Positions 15,125-23,428 of a DNA stretch of 24,532 nt are shown here, one piece after another. Location: positions 1 through 24,532 of the forward strand of contig CAZAON010000046.1 of NCBI GenBank assembly GCA_964486655.1. The letters are read 5' to 3'. Position numbers and translations under genes: made by a program. This DNA is from JADKIH01 sp964486655 (lineage in GTDB: Bacteria; Bacteroidota; Bacteroidia; AKYH767-A; 2013-40CM-41-45). Numbering within the stretch: position 1 is the first letter of the stretch; each line of letters starts with the position of its first letter. The notes below the pieces were generated by a model that was not told where the DNA came from, did no database searches, and was given only the letters and a program-made list of their open reading frames with translations.

Positions 15125-17470
15125 TTGAAAAAGCTACCTATTATATTTTTGCTGTTCGTATTCATTTTTTCTGCGGACAAAAGCCAGGCGACTCACATTG
15201 TAGGCGGTGAAATGAATTATCGATATGTCGGTGTCAACAGATATGAAATCACTTTAACGGTTTTTCGTGATTGTTATAATGGAATTCCTCCATTTGATAA
15301 CCCGGCAGTCATAGGAATTTTTGATGGATCCAATGATCTGATAAATAATCTGCAGGTTTCAATTACCTCAAAGCAGCCTGTTCCAAATGCAATCAATTCA
15401 CCCTGTATGTCGCCTCCGACAGATGTTTGTTATGAAATTGCCAAGTATGTATTTGATATAACTATTCCGGCAACGGGCGGACCATTTACCGTTGCATATC
15501 AAAGATGCTGCAGAAACAGTTCAGTCATAAATCTTATTAATGTTCAGGCAACCGGTGCAACTTATTTTACAGTAATTGATCCTTCACTGGCACCAATAAA
15601 CAGTAATCCGGTGTTTTCACAACATCCTTCAACGTTCATTTGCAAAAATGTACCATTTACTTTCGATCAATCGGCTGTAGATGCAGACGGTGATTCATTG
15701 GTGTATGAATTGATAGCTCCTTATGATGGAGGTTCTCAAAGCAATCCGATTCCTGATCCTCCCGATGCACCACCTTATTCGCATGTTACTTTTAAAGCGC
15801 CCTATTCAACCAATGATCCGTTAGGAGGTATTCCAATGTCAATTAATTCTCATACGGGAATATTGACAGGTACGCCCAGCTATTCGGGACAATTTGTTTA
15901 TGGAATTGTGATAAAGGAATACCGGAATGGTGTTTTGATTGGTCAGACAACGAGGGACTTTCAGATCAATGTTAATTTCAACTCCTGTCAGGATGTAACG
16001 GTCGCATCAATTTACCCTCCTGCCGTACTTTGTGGTACACGTGTGGCTGAATTTGTCAATAACAGTTACAATGCCGCAACCTATAGCTGGTCATTTGGTG
16101 ATCCAACTTCTTCTTCTGATTCATCAAATCTTAAAAATCCGTCCTACACTTATCCGGATACAGGTGTATACCTGGCTACACTCATAGCTTATTCCTCCAT
16201 GAACCCGGATTGTAATGATACGGCATACGGTATGGTGCATGTTTATCCCGAATTTTTTTCACGTTATAACGTATCAAATGTTCATTGCAGCAATATGTTT
16301 GAGTTTTATGATATGTCGCATGGAGTTAGCGGAACAGCGAATACGTGGATTTGGAAATTCGGTGATGACAGTGTTTCAAATGTCAAAAATCCGATACACA
16401 CCTTTGCAGAACCCGGAACTTATAATGTTGTTCTGATCGCTTCGGCCGATTCCGCCTGCAATGATACCATGACCAAAACTGTTCATGTTTTACCTGTACC
16501 TGTTTCTGATTTTTCCGTTTCTCTCGACACATGTAATTATGAAATCTCTTTAATTAATAATTCAATCAATGCTTCGGCAAGCAGATGGGATTTTGGCAAC
16601 TACAGTACTCTGTATTTCAAGGAAGGAAAATATAAATATAAAGACCCGGGAACCTATAGTCTGTTACTGACTGTTGTTACTGACTCTTCATGCAAGGATA
16701 CTTCGGCTGTTACTATCACAATTCCTCCACTGCCTGTTCCTGATTTCAGTTATTCAGTCGCTCAATGCGATTCAGTTGTTCAGTTTACTAATTTGTCTCA
16801 GAATGCGTCTGACACACATTGGGATTTTGGGGACAACGAGTTTTCTGTCGATGAATCACCTGTTCATTCTTATACAATTTCGGGTAAAATTCCTGTAACA
16901 CTGACAGTTGAATCAGAACATCATTGTAAATCTGTTTTGAATAAGGAGATCTTTTTCGTCAGCAAGAAACGGCCCGATTTCGATATCAGCATTGATTCCT
17001 GTAAAGGAGAAATAGCTTTCCTGGATCTGACAAACAGGGCAGCATATTATGAATGGGATTTTGGTGACGGTGCTATCAGCAACGAAATTAATCCTGTACA
17101 CAAATTTATTGAGGACGGCAGAAAATCAGTGAAGCTTATCGTTAACCCCGGCACTCTTTGCGTGGATTCAATTGTTAAAGAAATCAGTTTCGAAGTTCCT
17201 CTTGGAGAAAAAGTTTTTATTCCGAATTCATTTACGCCAAATGGTGACGGACATAATGATATTTATACGGTAAGTATTTTCAGACCGTGTGATATATATC
17301 ACCTCACGATTTATAATCGCTGGGGACAAAAGGTGTTCGAAACCAGCGATGCCACCAATGTGCATTGGGACGGAAGATACAATGGTGAACAGCTTGCAAA
17401 CGATGTGTATGTTTATATCATTGAAAACAATGATAACCGCAAAGAAGGCACTATTACCATATTGAGATAA
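15125..17470 (+). CDS. Secreted PKD-repeat protein with type B (gliding-motility-associated) C-terminal domain
   Basis: The 781-residue protein has a signal peptide (cleavage near A22 in KSQATHIVGG). The N-terminal module (23 to about 180, with THIVGGEMNYRY and several Cys) recurs in large Bacteroidota surface proteins. Residues 181-285 resemble a cadherin/putative-Ig domain (DADGDSLVYELIAP, then GILTGTPSYSGQF). Five PKD-like repeats follow, each with W-x-F-G-D or a variant: about 300-373, 380-455, 462-532, 540-610 and 618-690. The third is degenerate (WDFGNYS). Residues 697-781 form the CHU_C/type B sorting domain (VFIPNSFTPNGDGHND, YNRWGQKVFE, WDG, YVYII), directing type IX export. The likely role is adhesion or matrix. 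The start is TTG, 18 bp past an excellent -7 box, with no ATG in frame nearby and the signal peptide beginning at once. Confidence 0.88.
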   Translation: MKKLPIIFLLFVFIFSADKSQATHIVGGEMNYRYVGVNRYEITLTVFRDCYNGIPPFDNPAVIGIFDGSNDLINNLQVSITSKQPVPNAINSPCMSPPTDVCYEIAKYVFDITIPATGGPFTVAYQRCCRNSSVINLINVQATGATYFTVIDPSLAPINSNPVFSQHPSTFICKNVPFTFDQSAVDADGDSLVYELIAPYDGGSQSNPIPDPPDAPPYSHVTFKAPYSTNDPLGGIPMSINSHTGILTGTPSYSGQFVYGIVIKEYRNGVLIGQTTRDFQINVNFNSCQDVTVASIYPPAVLCGTRVAEFVNNSYNAATYSWSFGDPTSSSDSSNLKNPSYTYPDTGVYLATLIAYSSMNPDCNDTAYGMVHVYPEFFSRYNVSNVHCSNMFEFYDMSHGVSGTANTWIWKFGDDSVSNVKNPIHTFAEPGTYNVVLIASADSACNDTMTKTVHVLPVPVSDFSVSLDTCNYEISLINNSINASASRWDFGNYSTLYFKEGKYKYKDPGTYSLLLTVVTDSSCKDTSAVTITIPPLPVPDFSYSVAQCDSVVQFTNLSQNASDTHWDFGDNEFSVDESPVHSYTISGKIPVTLTVESEHHCKSVLNKEIFFVSKKRPDFDISIDSCKGEIAFLDLTNRAAYYEWDFGDGAISNEINPVHKFIEDGRKSVKLIVNPGTLCVDSIVKEISFEVPLGEKVFIPNSFTPNGDGHNDIYTVSIFRPCDIYHLTIYNRWGQKVFETSDATNVHWDGRYNGEQLANDVYVYIIENNDNRKEGTITILR

Positions 17471-17477
17471 GTGCTTT

Positions 17478-17499
17478 AAAAAATTCTGCCTTAGCGGAA
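17478..17499 (-). terminator. Probable intrinsic terminator of the nadC-flippase operon
   Basis: Read on the minus strand, TTCCGC (17499-17494) and GCAGAA (17489-17484) form a 6-bp stem with one G-T pair and a 4-nt loop, followed directly by six T residues (complement of the A-run 17478-17483). It lies 17 bp after the flippase stop, in the 45-bp gap to the convergent PKD-protein gene. The stem is short, so efficiency is uncertain. Confidence 0.55.
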
Positions 17500-17515
17500 A
17501 ATCAACCTGATTTAT

Positions 17516-19012
17516 TTAGTTTCCTTTTTTACGACCCATCAAATTCTTCAGATGAATCCTGTTTAACAGATGATGAAACTCAGGAACAATTTTCATAAAG
17601 TATGTTCCGCTGATATAAACCGTGAAAATTATTACAGACCGGTAAACAATATTGAGAATAATTGACTCCGTATGCGGAAGGATATAATTGAGAGCCATAC
17701 AGGTTAATATCATCAAAGCGATCTTCAGCATTTTTGAGTCATAGGGTTGAAGCTTAAACCCATTATAGATAATTAAATACCTCATGATCGCAAATGTACA
17801 TACCGTTATTGCCGTAGCCGTTGCAGACCCTTCAAGTCCGTACTTCGGAATCAACAAAACGTTCAGGCCAAATGCCATGAGTGCTACAAATACTAATAAA
17901 TAACCGCCTATTTTATAATAACGCGAATTAAAAATAATTGAAGTATTCGATCCACCCGCCATATTCATAAGTGTACCTAAACTTATAATTAAAACAACAT
18001 TTACACCCTGACTGTATCCGGGAGGGAGAAATGAAAGTAAATCACGTATGTTAATATTTACTCCTAGAAATAGTGCACCTCCGATTAAAAATAAATACCT
18101 CGATGACTTATAATAGATCTCTTCCACTTCTTTATGGTTATTCATGGCAAGCGAGTGGCCAAGTTTCGCATATGCAATGCGGTCGAGTGAATTTAAAGGA
18201 GCTTCAATAATGGTCGGAATAAAGGCAACAATACTATATATCCCTACGAATTCTATAGGCATATATTTCGCAATCATTATTGAGTCCAGGTATTTTACGC
18301 CTAATGAAGCCACTCCTGCAAAAGAGAGAAGGAAGCCATAACTCAGCATATTGGAAAGCTTTTGTTCTTTGAAAAAAGTCTGGCTGGGCCTTAATGAAGG
18401 CTTATCTACCGAGTACATATATATGATCAGCATCGCAAGCTGAATGGCATAAATTCCCACATAAAGTATTACCAGCCATTCAAGAGTAAATATCCTTTCA
18501 AAATAAAGCCAGATAATGACAATCATCAGAATTCTGTTTACCACATCATTCAGCAGGGAAGGAACAGTTGACCTGAACAATGAAAAGCAATAAGTATTTA
18601 AAACAGTAATAAATCCAAGGATGATCGAGAAGGGAAGTACGTAATCAAAATAATCGGCAAACAATTTAGAGTTTACAATATAATGTCCGATAATCACATC
18701 CCTGAAAATTGAAAGTAAAAAGTATACTAACAATCCGCCAACCACCGGAAATAACAATATAAAGCCAAGAAATCCGTGATGACCCTTTTCTTCATTTCGA
18801 AAAAGCGGGAAGTATTTTATTGTAATACTTGTAATACCAAGCGGAAGTATTGATGCAATGAGAGAGGAAAAAGCGAACAATACTCTTACTAATCCGACTT
18901 CTTCTTTGGAGAGTAAGAATGGCTGAATGAGGATCAGGTTGGCAAAACCAATGATAATTCCAAGATATGTTATTATCGTATTTTGTATTCCCTGTTTTTG
19001 AATTATTCCCAA
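17516..19012 (-). CDS. Polysaccharide/oligosaccharide flippase (Wzx-like, MATE superfamily)
   Basis: The 498-residue protein consists almost wholly of hydrophobic helices, about 12 to 14, starting with QNTIITYLGIIIGFANLI (10-27) and ending in a basic tail (GRKKGN). The N-terminal pattern, with a loop PFLLSKEEVGLVRVLFAFSS (31-50) between helices 1 and 2, is typical of the Polysacc_synt/Wzx flippases, which move undecaprenyl-linked glycan units across the inner membrane. The start is TTG: an in-frame stop lies upstream at 19031-19033, and the nearby ATG at 19017 is out of frame and stops after four codons. It is the last gene of a leftward set after DUF4783, nadC and yihY, 52 bp beyond yihY. 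The glycan it serves is unknown; a glycosyltransferase and possible polymerase lie about 3 kb away on the other side of the divergent promoter region. Confidence 0.87.
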   Translation of the reverse strand: MGIIQKQGIQNTIITYLGIIIGFANLILIQPFLLSKEEVGLVRVLFAFSSLIASILPLGITSITIKYFPLFRNEEKGHHGFLGFILLFPVVGGLLVYFLLSIFRDVIIGHYIVNSKLFADYFDYVLPFSIILGFITVLNTYCFSLFRSTVPSLLNDVVNRILMIVIIWLYFERIFTLEWLVILYVGIYAIQLAMLIIYMYSVDKPSLRPSQTFFKEQKLSNMLSYGFLLSFAGVASLGVKYLDSIMIAKYMPIEFVGIYSIVAFIPTIIEAPLNSLDRIAYAKLGHSLAMNNHKEVEEIYYKSSRYLFLIGGALFLGVNINIRDLLSFLPPGYSQGVNVVLIISLGTLMNMAGGSNTSIIFNSRYYKIGGYLLVFVALMAFGLNVLLIPKYGLEGSATATAITVCTFAIMRYLIIYNGFKLQPYDSKMLKIALMILTCMALNYILPHTESIILNIVYRSVIIFTVYISGTYFMKIVPEFHHLLNRIHLKNLMGRKKGN

Positions 19013-19064
19013 GTCATTCCGTTTAAACTGTTATGTAAACGAAGATCAGATGTCAACAGAATTT

Positions 19065-20036
19065 TCATACAGCAATTGTCTGGTCTTTTTTAAGTTTTTT
19101 TCTTGCATTTTCAATACTTGCATTCAACTCAAAACCGAGAATAAGAATGAGTGAATTGAAATATATCCAAAGCATGATTACGATCAATGTTCCGATCGAA
19201 CCATAAATCTTATTATAACTTTCGAAATGATTCACGAAATAAGCAAAACCCGTTGAAACGACAATGGAGGAGAGGGTTGCCATTGTAGAACCGGCAGAGA
19301 CAAACCGCCACATTTTTTTCTGAGACGGACCGTAATGATAGAGAAACGAAATTCCGAAAAAGAATAAGGCCAGAATGACTAACCATTTGCCGATCATCAG
19401 CAAGGCAACCTGTGTCTTCGACTTAAGTATGCTTTGCTGGGCCAGGAAGTGGGTAACCTGTTCACCGAAAATGAGCATGACAGTCGCTACTAACACCAGC
19501 ACCGACATGATCAGGGTAATATTAAAAGCGACAATTCTTTGCTTCCAGGGCGAACGTGTTTCAGCAACATGATACGAGCTGTTAAATCCGCGCATCATCG
19601 AAAGGAATCCGTTTGTCGTAAAATATAAAGCCGTTACAAAACCGAATGAAAGAAGTCCGCCGTGGGGAATTTTCACAATGTCTTCGATGGTGGAGCGAAC
19701 GCTTGCATAGGCATTCGAAGGCAATACACCTTTGATCATTTCAAGTAATTCAGACTGAAATCCCTTGATCGGAATATAGGGGATGAGAGAAAAGATAAAA
19801 ATTGTTGCCGGGAAAATCGCCAGGAAGAAACTGAATGCTAATGCCTGTGCCCTTGTAACTATTTTACCACGCTGAATTCCGGTAAAAAAGAAATCAGCTA
19901 CATAGTAAATCGGCAAGTTGTCAAATCCGGGTAAGGCAGTTCTTTTCGTATATGAAATAAAAGACTGGAAAGGAGGAGATAAAGCAATTTGTCTTGCCAG
20001 TTTTAAAGATGCATGCTTTATTTTTTTCTTTACCAA
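19065..20036 (-). CDS. YihY/BrkB family membrane protein
   Basis: The 323-residue inner-membrane protein has the YihY/BrkB pattern: an amphipathic N-terminal part, then about six transmembrane helices starting at AQALAFSFFLAIFPATIFIFSLI (about 63-85). Conserved segments are LPSNAYASVRSTIEDI, a GGLLSFGFVTALYFTTNGFLSMMRGFNSSY stretch, YHYGPSQKKMWRFVSAGS and IYGSIGTLIVIMLWIYFNSLILILGFELNA near the end. Members were long mislabelled 'ribonuclease BN'; no nuclease motif is present and the function is unresolved. The start is TTG, and the next in-frame Met lies far into the family domain. It begins 18 bp after nadC, so it is very likely part of the same transcript, though no metabolic link to NAD synthesis is evident. 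Confidence 0.88.
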   Translation of the reverse strand: MVKKKIKHASLKLARQIALSPPFQSFISYTKRTALPGFDNLPIYYVADFFFTGIQRGKIVTRAQALAFSFFLAIFPATIFIFSLIPYIPIKGFQSELLEMIKGVLPSNAYASVRSTIEDIVKIPHGGLLSFGFVTALYFTTNGFLSMMRGFNSSYHVAETRSPWKQRIVAFNITLIMSVLVLVATVMLIFGEQVTHFLAQQSILKSKTQVALLMIGKWLVILALFFFGISFLYHYGPSQKKMWRFVSAGSTMATLSSIVVSTGFAYFVNHFESYNKIYGSIGTLIVIMLWIYFNSLILILGFELNASIENARKKLKKDQTIAV

Positions 20037-20054
20037 TGTTAATTGTACTTATGA

Positions 20055-20924
20055 TCAGTTATCAGAAATTTTCATACTGATATCTAAACTTTTATAGGAA
20101 TGTGTAAGTGCACCGACCGAAATAAAATCTACGCCTGTAAGCGCATAGGAACGTACATTTTTAAGTGTGATTCCGCCGGAAGCTTCCGTTTCAATTCGCC
20201 GACCAATAATTTCAATCGCTTCAGCAAGTAATTCAGGCGTGAAGTTATCGAGCATTATCCGTGTCGCAATTTTAGATTTCAGAACTTCCCGCACTTCGGC
20301 AAGATTTCTTGTTTCAATTTCGACTTTCAGGTTCAATCCTGTTTTATCAAGATAGGAGGCAACTCTTTCCAGCGCATTTGTAATTCCTCCCGAAGCATCA
20401 ATATGATTGTCTTTGATCATGATCATATCGAAAAGTCCAAAACGATGATTTTTGCCACCGCCATCCAACACCGCTCTCTTTTCAAAGTAACGGAAGTTAG
20501 GCGTGGTTTTGCGCGTGTCGAGAATAGAAGTTTTAGTATCCGATACTTCATTAACAAACTGCCTGGTAAGAGTGGCGATTCCACTCATTCTTTGCATGAA
20601 GTTTAATAAAATCCGTTCGGCTCTTAGCAGACTTCTTACATTTCCTGTCAGTTCCATCACAATGTCTCCGCTTTTTACCGGAGAACCATTTTTATGAAAA
20701 GAATTTATATCGAGAGTTGAATCTACATGCCGTGCGACCAGAATCGCAATATCAATTCCTGAAAGTATTCCGTCTTCCTTAATCTTAACCCTGCCTAAAC
20801 CTATTTTATCACTTTCGATGGTTGACAAAGAACTGTGATCACCGGTTCCCTGATCTTCTGCTAAAGCATCGACAATCAGTTTTTCAATCTGCTGAATAAC
20901 CGGTAATGAGTTAGGATTGAACAT
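20055..20924 (-). CDS. nadC: Nicotinate-nucleotide pyrophosphorylase (carboxylating), NadC
   Basis: NadC converts quinolinate and phosphoribosyl pyrophosphate to nicotinate mononucleotide, CO2 and pyrophosphate in de novo NAD synthesis. The 289-residue length is normal. Diagnostic segments are AEDQGTGDHSS (22-32), RAERILLNFMQRMSGIAT (101-118), ILDTRKTTPNFR (134-145), EKRAVLDGGGKNHRFGLFD (148-166, with H160 and R161), IKDNHI (170-175), VEIE (201-204), MLDN (224-227), EASGGI (247-252) and ISVGALTHS (268-276). All residues expected for quinolinate and PRPP binding appear intact. The ATG start is clear. It sits between DUF4783 (23 bp upstream) and yihY (18 bp downstream). No nadA or nadB is in the window. 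Confidence 0.95.
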   Translation of the reverse strand: MFNPNSLPVIQQIEKLIVDALAEDQGTGDHSSLSTIESDKIGLGRVKIKEDGILSGIDIAILVARHVDSTLDINSFHKNGSPVKSGDIVMELTGNVRSLLRAERILLNFMQRMSGIATLTRQFVNEVSDTKTSILDTRKTTPNFRYFEKRAVLDGGGKNHRFGLFDMIMIKDNHIDASGGITNALERVASYLDKTGLNLKVEIETRNLAEVREVLKSKIATRIMLDNFTPELLAEAIEIIGRRIETEASGGITLKNVRSYALTGVDFISVGALTHSYKSLDISMKISDN

Positions 20925-20947
20925 AGGGATATTCTATTCCGTATTTC

Positions 20948-21343
20948 TTATTCCGTTTCAATTCGTAATTCCTGAATCGCTGATTTTCCGCCTGTGTTTT
21001 TGATATAAAAAGAAACACGAAGTGATTTCCCGTTTGTGGTGACCAGATTTCCAATCGCATATTGAGTTCCTTCAGGAGATGCCCCTTTATGGATCATGTT
21101 AAATGACTTTGGCGGGTTTTTGCTGAAGAAATCCTTTATGACAAATTCAGCCTGTGCCTTGCTGTAAACATTTTCTTTATCCAACACTGTAAGATCGACC
21201 GAGTTATCAAAAAAAGAGGCCAATTGCTTTGCATCACCGCTGCGGATTGAATTGCCGATTTCCTCGTAAATGTCCAATGCAAAAACTGTTGAACTGATGG
21301 CCAAAAAGGCAATTAATATTCTGATTTTGTTCATTTTTCTCAT
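20948..21343 (-). CDS. DUF4783 protein, exported, NTF2-like
   Basis: The 131-residue protein has an N-terminal signal peptide (hydrophobic about 8-21, cleavage near VFA-LDIYEE). The mature part, with IGNSIRSGDAKQLASFFDN, LTVLDKENVYSKAQAEFVIKDFF and a C-terminal set of strands, matches DUF4783, a Bacteroidota family with an NTF2/SnoaL-like fold. Function is unknown. From memory, such genes often precede nadC in this phylum, as here with 23 bp between them. Starts at 21343 (MRKMNK) and 21334 (MNKIRI) are both plausible; the signal peptide works with either. It is the first gene of the leftward operon and carries the upstream -7-like box and palindrome. Confidence 0.82.
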   Translation of the reverse strand: MRKMNKIRILIAFLAISSTVFALDIYEEIGNSIRSGDAKQLASFFDNSVDLTVLDKENVYSKAQAEFVIKDFFSKNPPKSFNMIHKGASPEGTQYAIGNLVTTNGKSLRVSFYIKNTGGKSAIQELRIETE

Positions 21344-21422
21344 TAGAATCCTTCGTAGTCTGTCAATTATCCTGCCATTGAAAACGTTGAAGATACCGTT
21401 TGATTTTAATTCGGTAAGACTG

Positions 21423-21443
21423 CAAATATAAGGTTATTAACCT
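21423..21443 (-). promoter_or_regulatory. Candidate promoter -7 box with adjoining palindrome, DUF4783-nadC operon
   Basis: On the minus strand TATATTTG (complement of 21423-21430) matches the TAnnTTTG -7 box exactly. Immediately upstream of it, 21431-21443 is AGGTTATTAACCT, two perfect 6-bp arms about one central base, occupying the spacer where a repressor or activator dimer would act. No TTTG lies at the expected distance; the closest is TTGTTG (complement of 21455-21460) with a spacer of about 24 bp, so the -33 element is weak. Transcription would start near 21416, giving a leader of about 70-80 nt. Confidence 0.55.
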
Positions 21444-21547
21444 GACCATGTGAGCAACAATTCGTGATAGTAATGGCATAAAGAGCTATTTTAGTCAGCT
21501 CAACAAACCGGCGGGAAGTCATAACCAGGCTGTATTCGGGCAACTAA

Positions 21548-22012
21548 ATGAAGATTGTATTATTTTTTGTTGGTAAAACAAGTGATGCTTATCTGAAAGA
21601 AGGAATAGAAATTTATCTGAAACGAATTCCATTCTACTTACCGGTGGAAGTGAAGGTATTTCAGCCATCTGATCTAAAAGACCGGACAAAAGCAATGAAG
21701 GAAGAACATAAATCGATGAGTGCAAAATTCCTTCCGGGTGACTTTATCGTTGTTCTGGATGAAAACGGAAAGGAAATTACATCGAGGCAGCTGGCCGGGC
21801 ACTTTACCAAATGGATGAATCAGGGACTGGGAAGAATTGTATTTGTGGTTGGCGGAGCTTTCGGGACATCGGAAGAGTTGAGGAATTCGGCGGGAATGGT
21901 TCTTTCTGTTTCGAAATTCACAATGACCCATCAAATGGTGCGGTTAATTCTGGTAGAACAGATTTACAGGGCACTAACAATTACCAGAAATGAAGGTTAT
22001 CATCATGATTGA
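21548..22012 (+). CDS. rlmH: 23S rRNA (pseudouridine-1915-N3)-methyltransferase RlmH
   Basis: RlmH is a SPOUT methyltransferase that uses S-adenosylmethionine to methylate pseudouridine 1915 in helix 69 of 23S rRNA on assembled 70S ribosomes. The 154-residue length is standard. Family landmarks are MKIVLFFVGKT (1-11), DFIVVLDENGKEITS (65-79), IVFVVGGAFG (97-106, the knotted cofactor site) and the C-terminal S-K-F-T-M-T-H-Q-M-V-R-L-I-L-x-E-Q-I-Y-R-A segment (122-142) ending N-E-G-Y-H-H-D. The ATG start is clear. It diverges from the DUF4783-nadC operon across 204 bp and is followed 30 bp later by a large membrane protein gene on the same strand. No good promoter boxes were found on the plus strand. 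Confidence 0.96.
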   Translation: MKIVLFFVGKTSDAYLKEGIEIYLKRIPFYLPVEVKVFQPSDLKDRTKAMKEEHKSMSAKFLPGDFIVVLDENGKEITSRQLAGHFTKWMNQGLGRIVFVVGGAFGTSEELRNSAGMVLSVSKFTMTHQMVRLILVEQIYRALTITRNEGYHHD

Positions 22013-22042
22013 TTTTATTATGTTTGTAATTCTGAAAAGAAA

Positions 22043-23428
22043 ATGATAGAACCTATTACAATTGTTGATTTTATTATCGCCCCGATATTAATTATCATCA
22101 TTTTCATTGTATCCAAAAACCGGCAGTTAAAGAACATTGAAACTAATCCGAGTTATCGGTTTTATATGTGGGGACTGTGGACAAAGCTGCTGGGAGGTGT
22201 TTCGGTATGTCTCGTTTATACCGTTTATTATGGTTACGGTGATACACTGAATTACTATAATGATTGTGTTGTTGTAATTAACATGATCTCTAAATCGCCC
22301 AAAACATTTTTTGACATATTATTCAGTCGCAATGCCGAAATATGGTCGGTGTTTGACAACAATACCGGCTATATGGTTTACCTGGCCGATCCACATGCCA
22401 TTGCCGTTGTAAAACTATGCTGGCCTCTTTGCCTTATTACTTTCAAAAGTTTTGTCGGCACAACAATTTTGCTTGCCTGGATTTCTTACTGGGCTATCTG
22501 GCGTTTGTATCAGGCCCTGATTATGGAATTCCCAAAACTGACAAAGGAGTTTGCCTTTGCTTTGTTTTTTATTCCTTCCGTTTTCTTCTGGGGGTCGGGA
22601 TTACTTAAAGACACTATCACTTTCAGTTCCGTTTGTCTTTTCGCGTCCTCCTATAGTATTATTATGACTCAGAAGAAAGACTTTACAAAAAATATCATTT
22701 TCCTGATCATAAGCTCGGCGCTGCTCATCTGGATTAAGCCATATATATTCTTCGCATTGTTGCCCGGTAGTATCCTTTGGTATGGAGGTATTCAGCTTTT
22801 CCGGGTGGATAACAAATTGGTAAAAGGATTTACAACTCCGTTCCTGATTATTGTTTCCATGTTATCGGGATATATCATGCTCAGGTTGATGAGCGGATTC
22901 CTTGGTGATTATTCACTTGACAATGTACTTGACAAGGCGAAGCTTACGCAAATGGATTTAAAGAGTGAATATTATCAGGGATCTTCTTTCGATATCGGAG
23001 ACTTTGATCCGACTGTGGGCGGGATTCTCTCAAAAATGCCTTTGGCCATTAATGCGGCATTGTTCAGACCTTATTTGTGGGAGAGTTATAACTTTACTAT
23101 GCTCATGTCCGGAATTGAAAATTTCGGTTTGCTCGCCTTTACAATTTACCTGGTAATTAAATTAAGAGTATTCAACTTGTTCCGCCTCATGTTCAGGCAC
23201 AGGATCTTATTCTTTACTGTGTACTTCAGTATCTTCTTCGCATTTTCGGTGGGACTTACGACTTCGAATTTCGGTAGTCTGGTACGTTATAAAATTCCGG
23301 CAATCCCATTCTTCCTCATTAGTCTGATAATAATCTGGTCAACATATAAAGACATGACAGAGGAGGACAGGTTGAAATTTGAAGAAGAAGACTATTCCGC
23401 TTCGTTACCTCCGGAGCCATCCATGTAA
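22043..23428 (+). CDS. Polytopic membrane protein, possible polysaccharide polymerase or GT-C-like enzyme
   Basis: The 461-residue protein has about ten predicted membrane helices, for example 7-23, 48-64, 125-150, 170-184, 217-240, 264-282, 360-373, 388-404 and 418-432. It ends in an acidic cytoplasmic-looking tail (from about 436). I do not recognise the family with certainty. Suggestive motifs are GDTLNYYND (66-74) in the first large loop, IPSVFFWGSGLLKDTI (177-192) and TTSNFGSLVRYKIPAIPF (406-423). The last resembles the Arg-containing late segment of O-antigen polymerases/ligases and EpsG-like proteins. A role in surface glycan assembly is inferred from these and from the convergent glycosyltransferase. 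It lies 30 bp after rlmH. Its last 37 bp overlap the 3' end of the opposite gene. Confidence 0.7.
   Translation: MIEPITIVDFIIAPILIIIIFIVSKNRQLKNIETNPSYRFYMWGLWTKLLGGVSVCLVYTVYYGYGDTLNYYNDCVVVINMISKSPKTFFDILFSRNAEIWSVFDNNTGYMVYLADPHAIAVVKLCWPLCLITFKSFVGTTILLAWISYWAIWRLYQALIMEFPKLTKEFAFALFFIPSVFFWGSGLLKDTITFSSVCLFASSYSIIMTQKKDFTKNIIFLIISSALLIWIKPYIFFALLPGSILWYGGIQLFRVDNKLVKGFTTPFLIIVSMLSGYIMLRLMSGFLGDYSLDNVLDKAKLTQMDLKSEYYQGSSFDIGDFDPTVGGILSKMPLAINAALFRPYLWESYNFTMLMSGIENFGLLAFTIYLVIKLRVFNLFRLMFRHRILFFTVYFSIFFAFSVGLTTSNFGSLVRYKIPAIPFFLISLIIIWSTYKDMTEEDRLKFEEEDYSASLPPEPSM

Noticed and set aside
19020..19041. CGTTTA/TAAACG inverted repeat before the flippase gene as a regulatory site
   Set aside because: Short arms and a 10-nt AT-rich loop inside an operon; easily expected by chance.
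19065..20036. Ribonuclease BN
   Set aside because: That name belongs to an old misassignment of the YihY family; the protein is a polytopic membrane protein without nuclease motifs.
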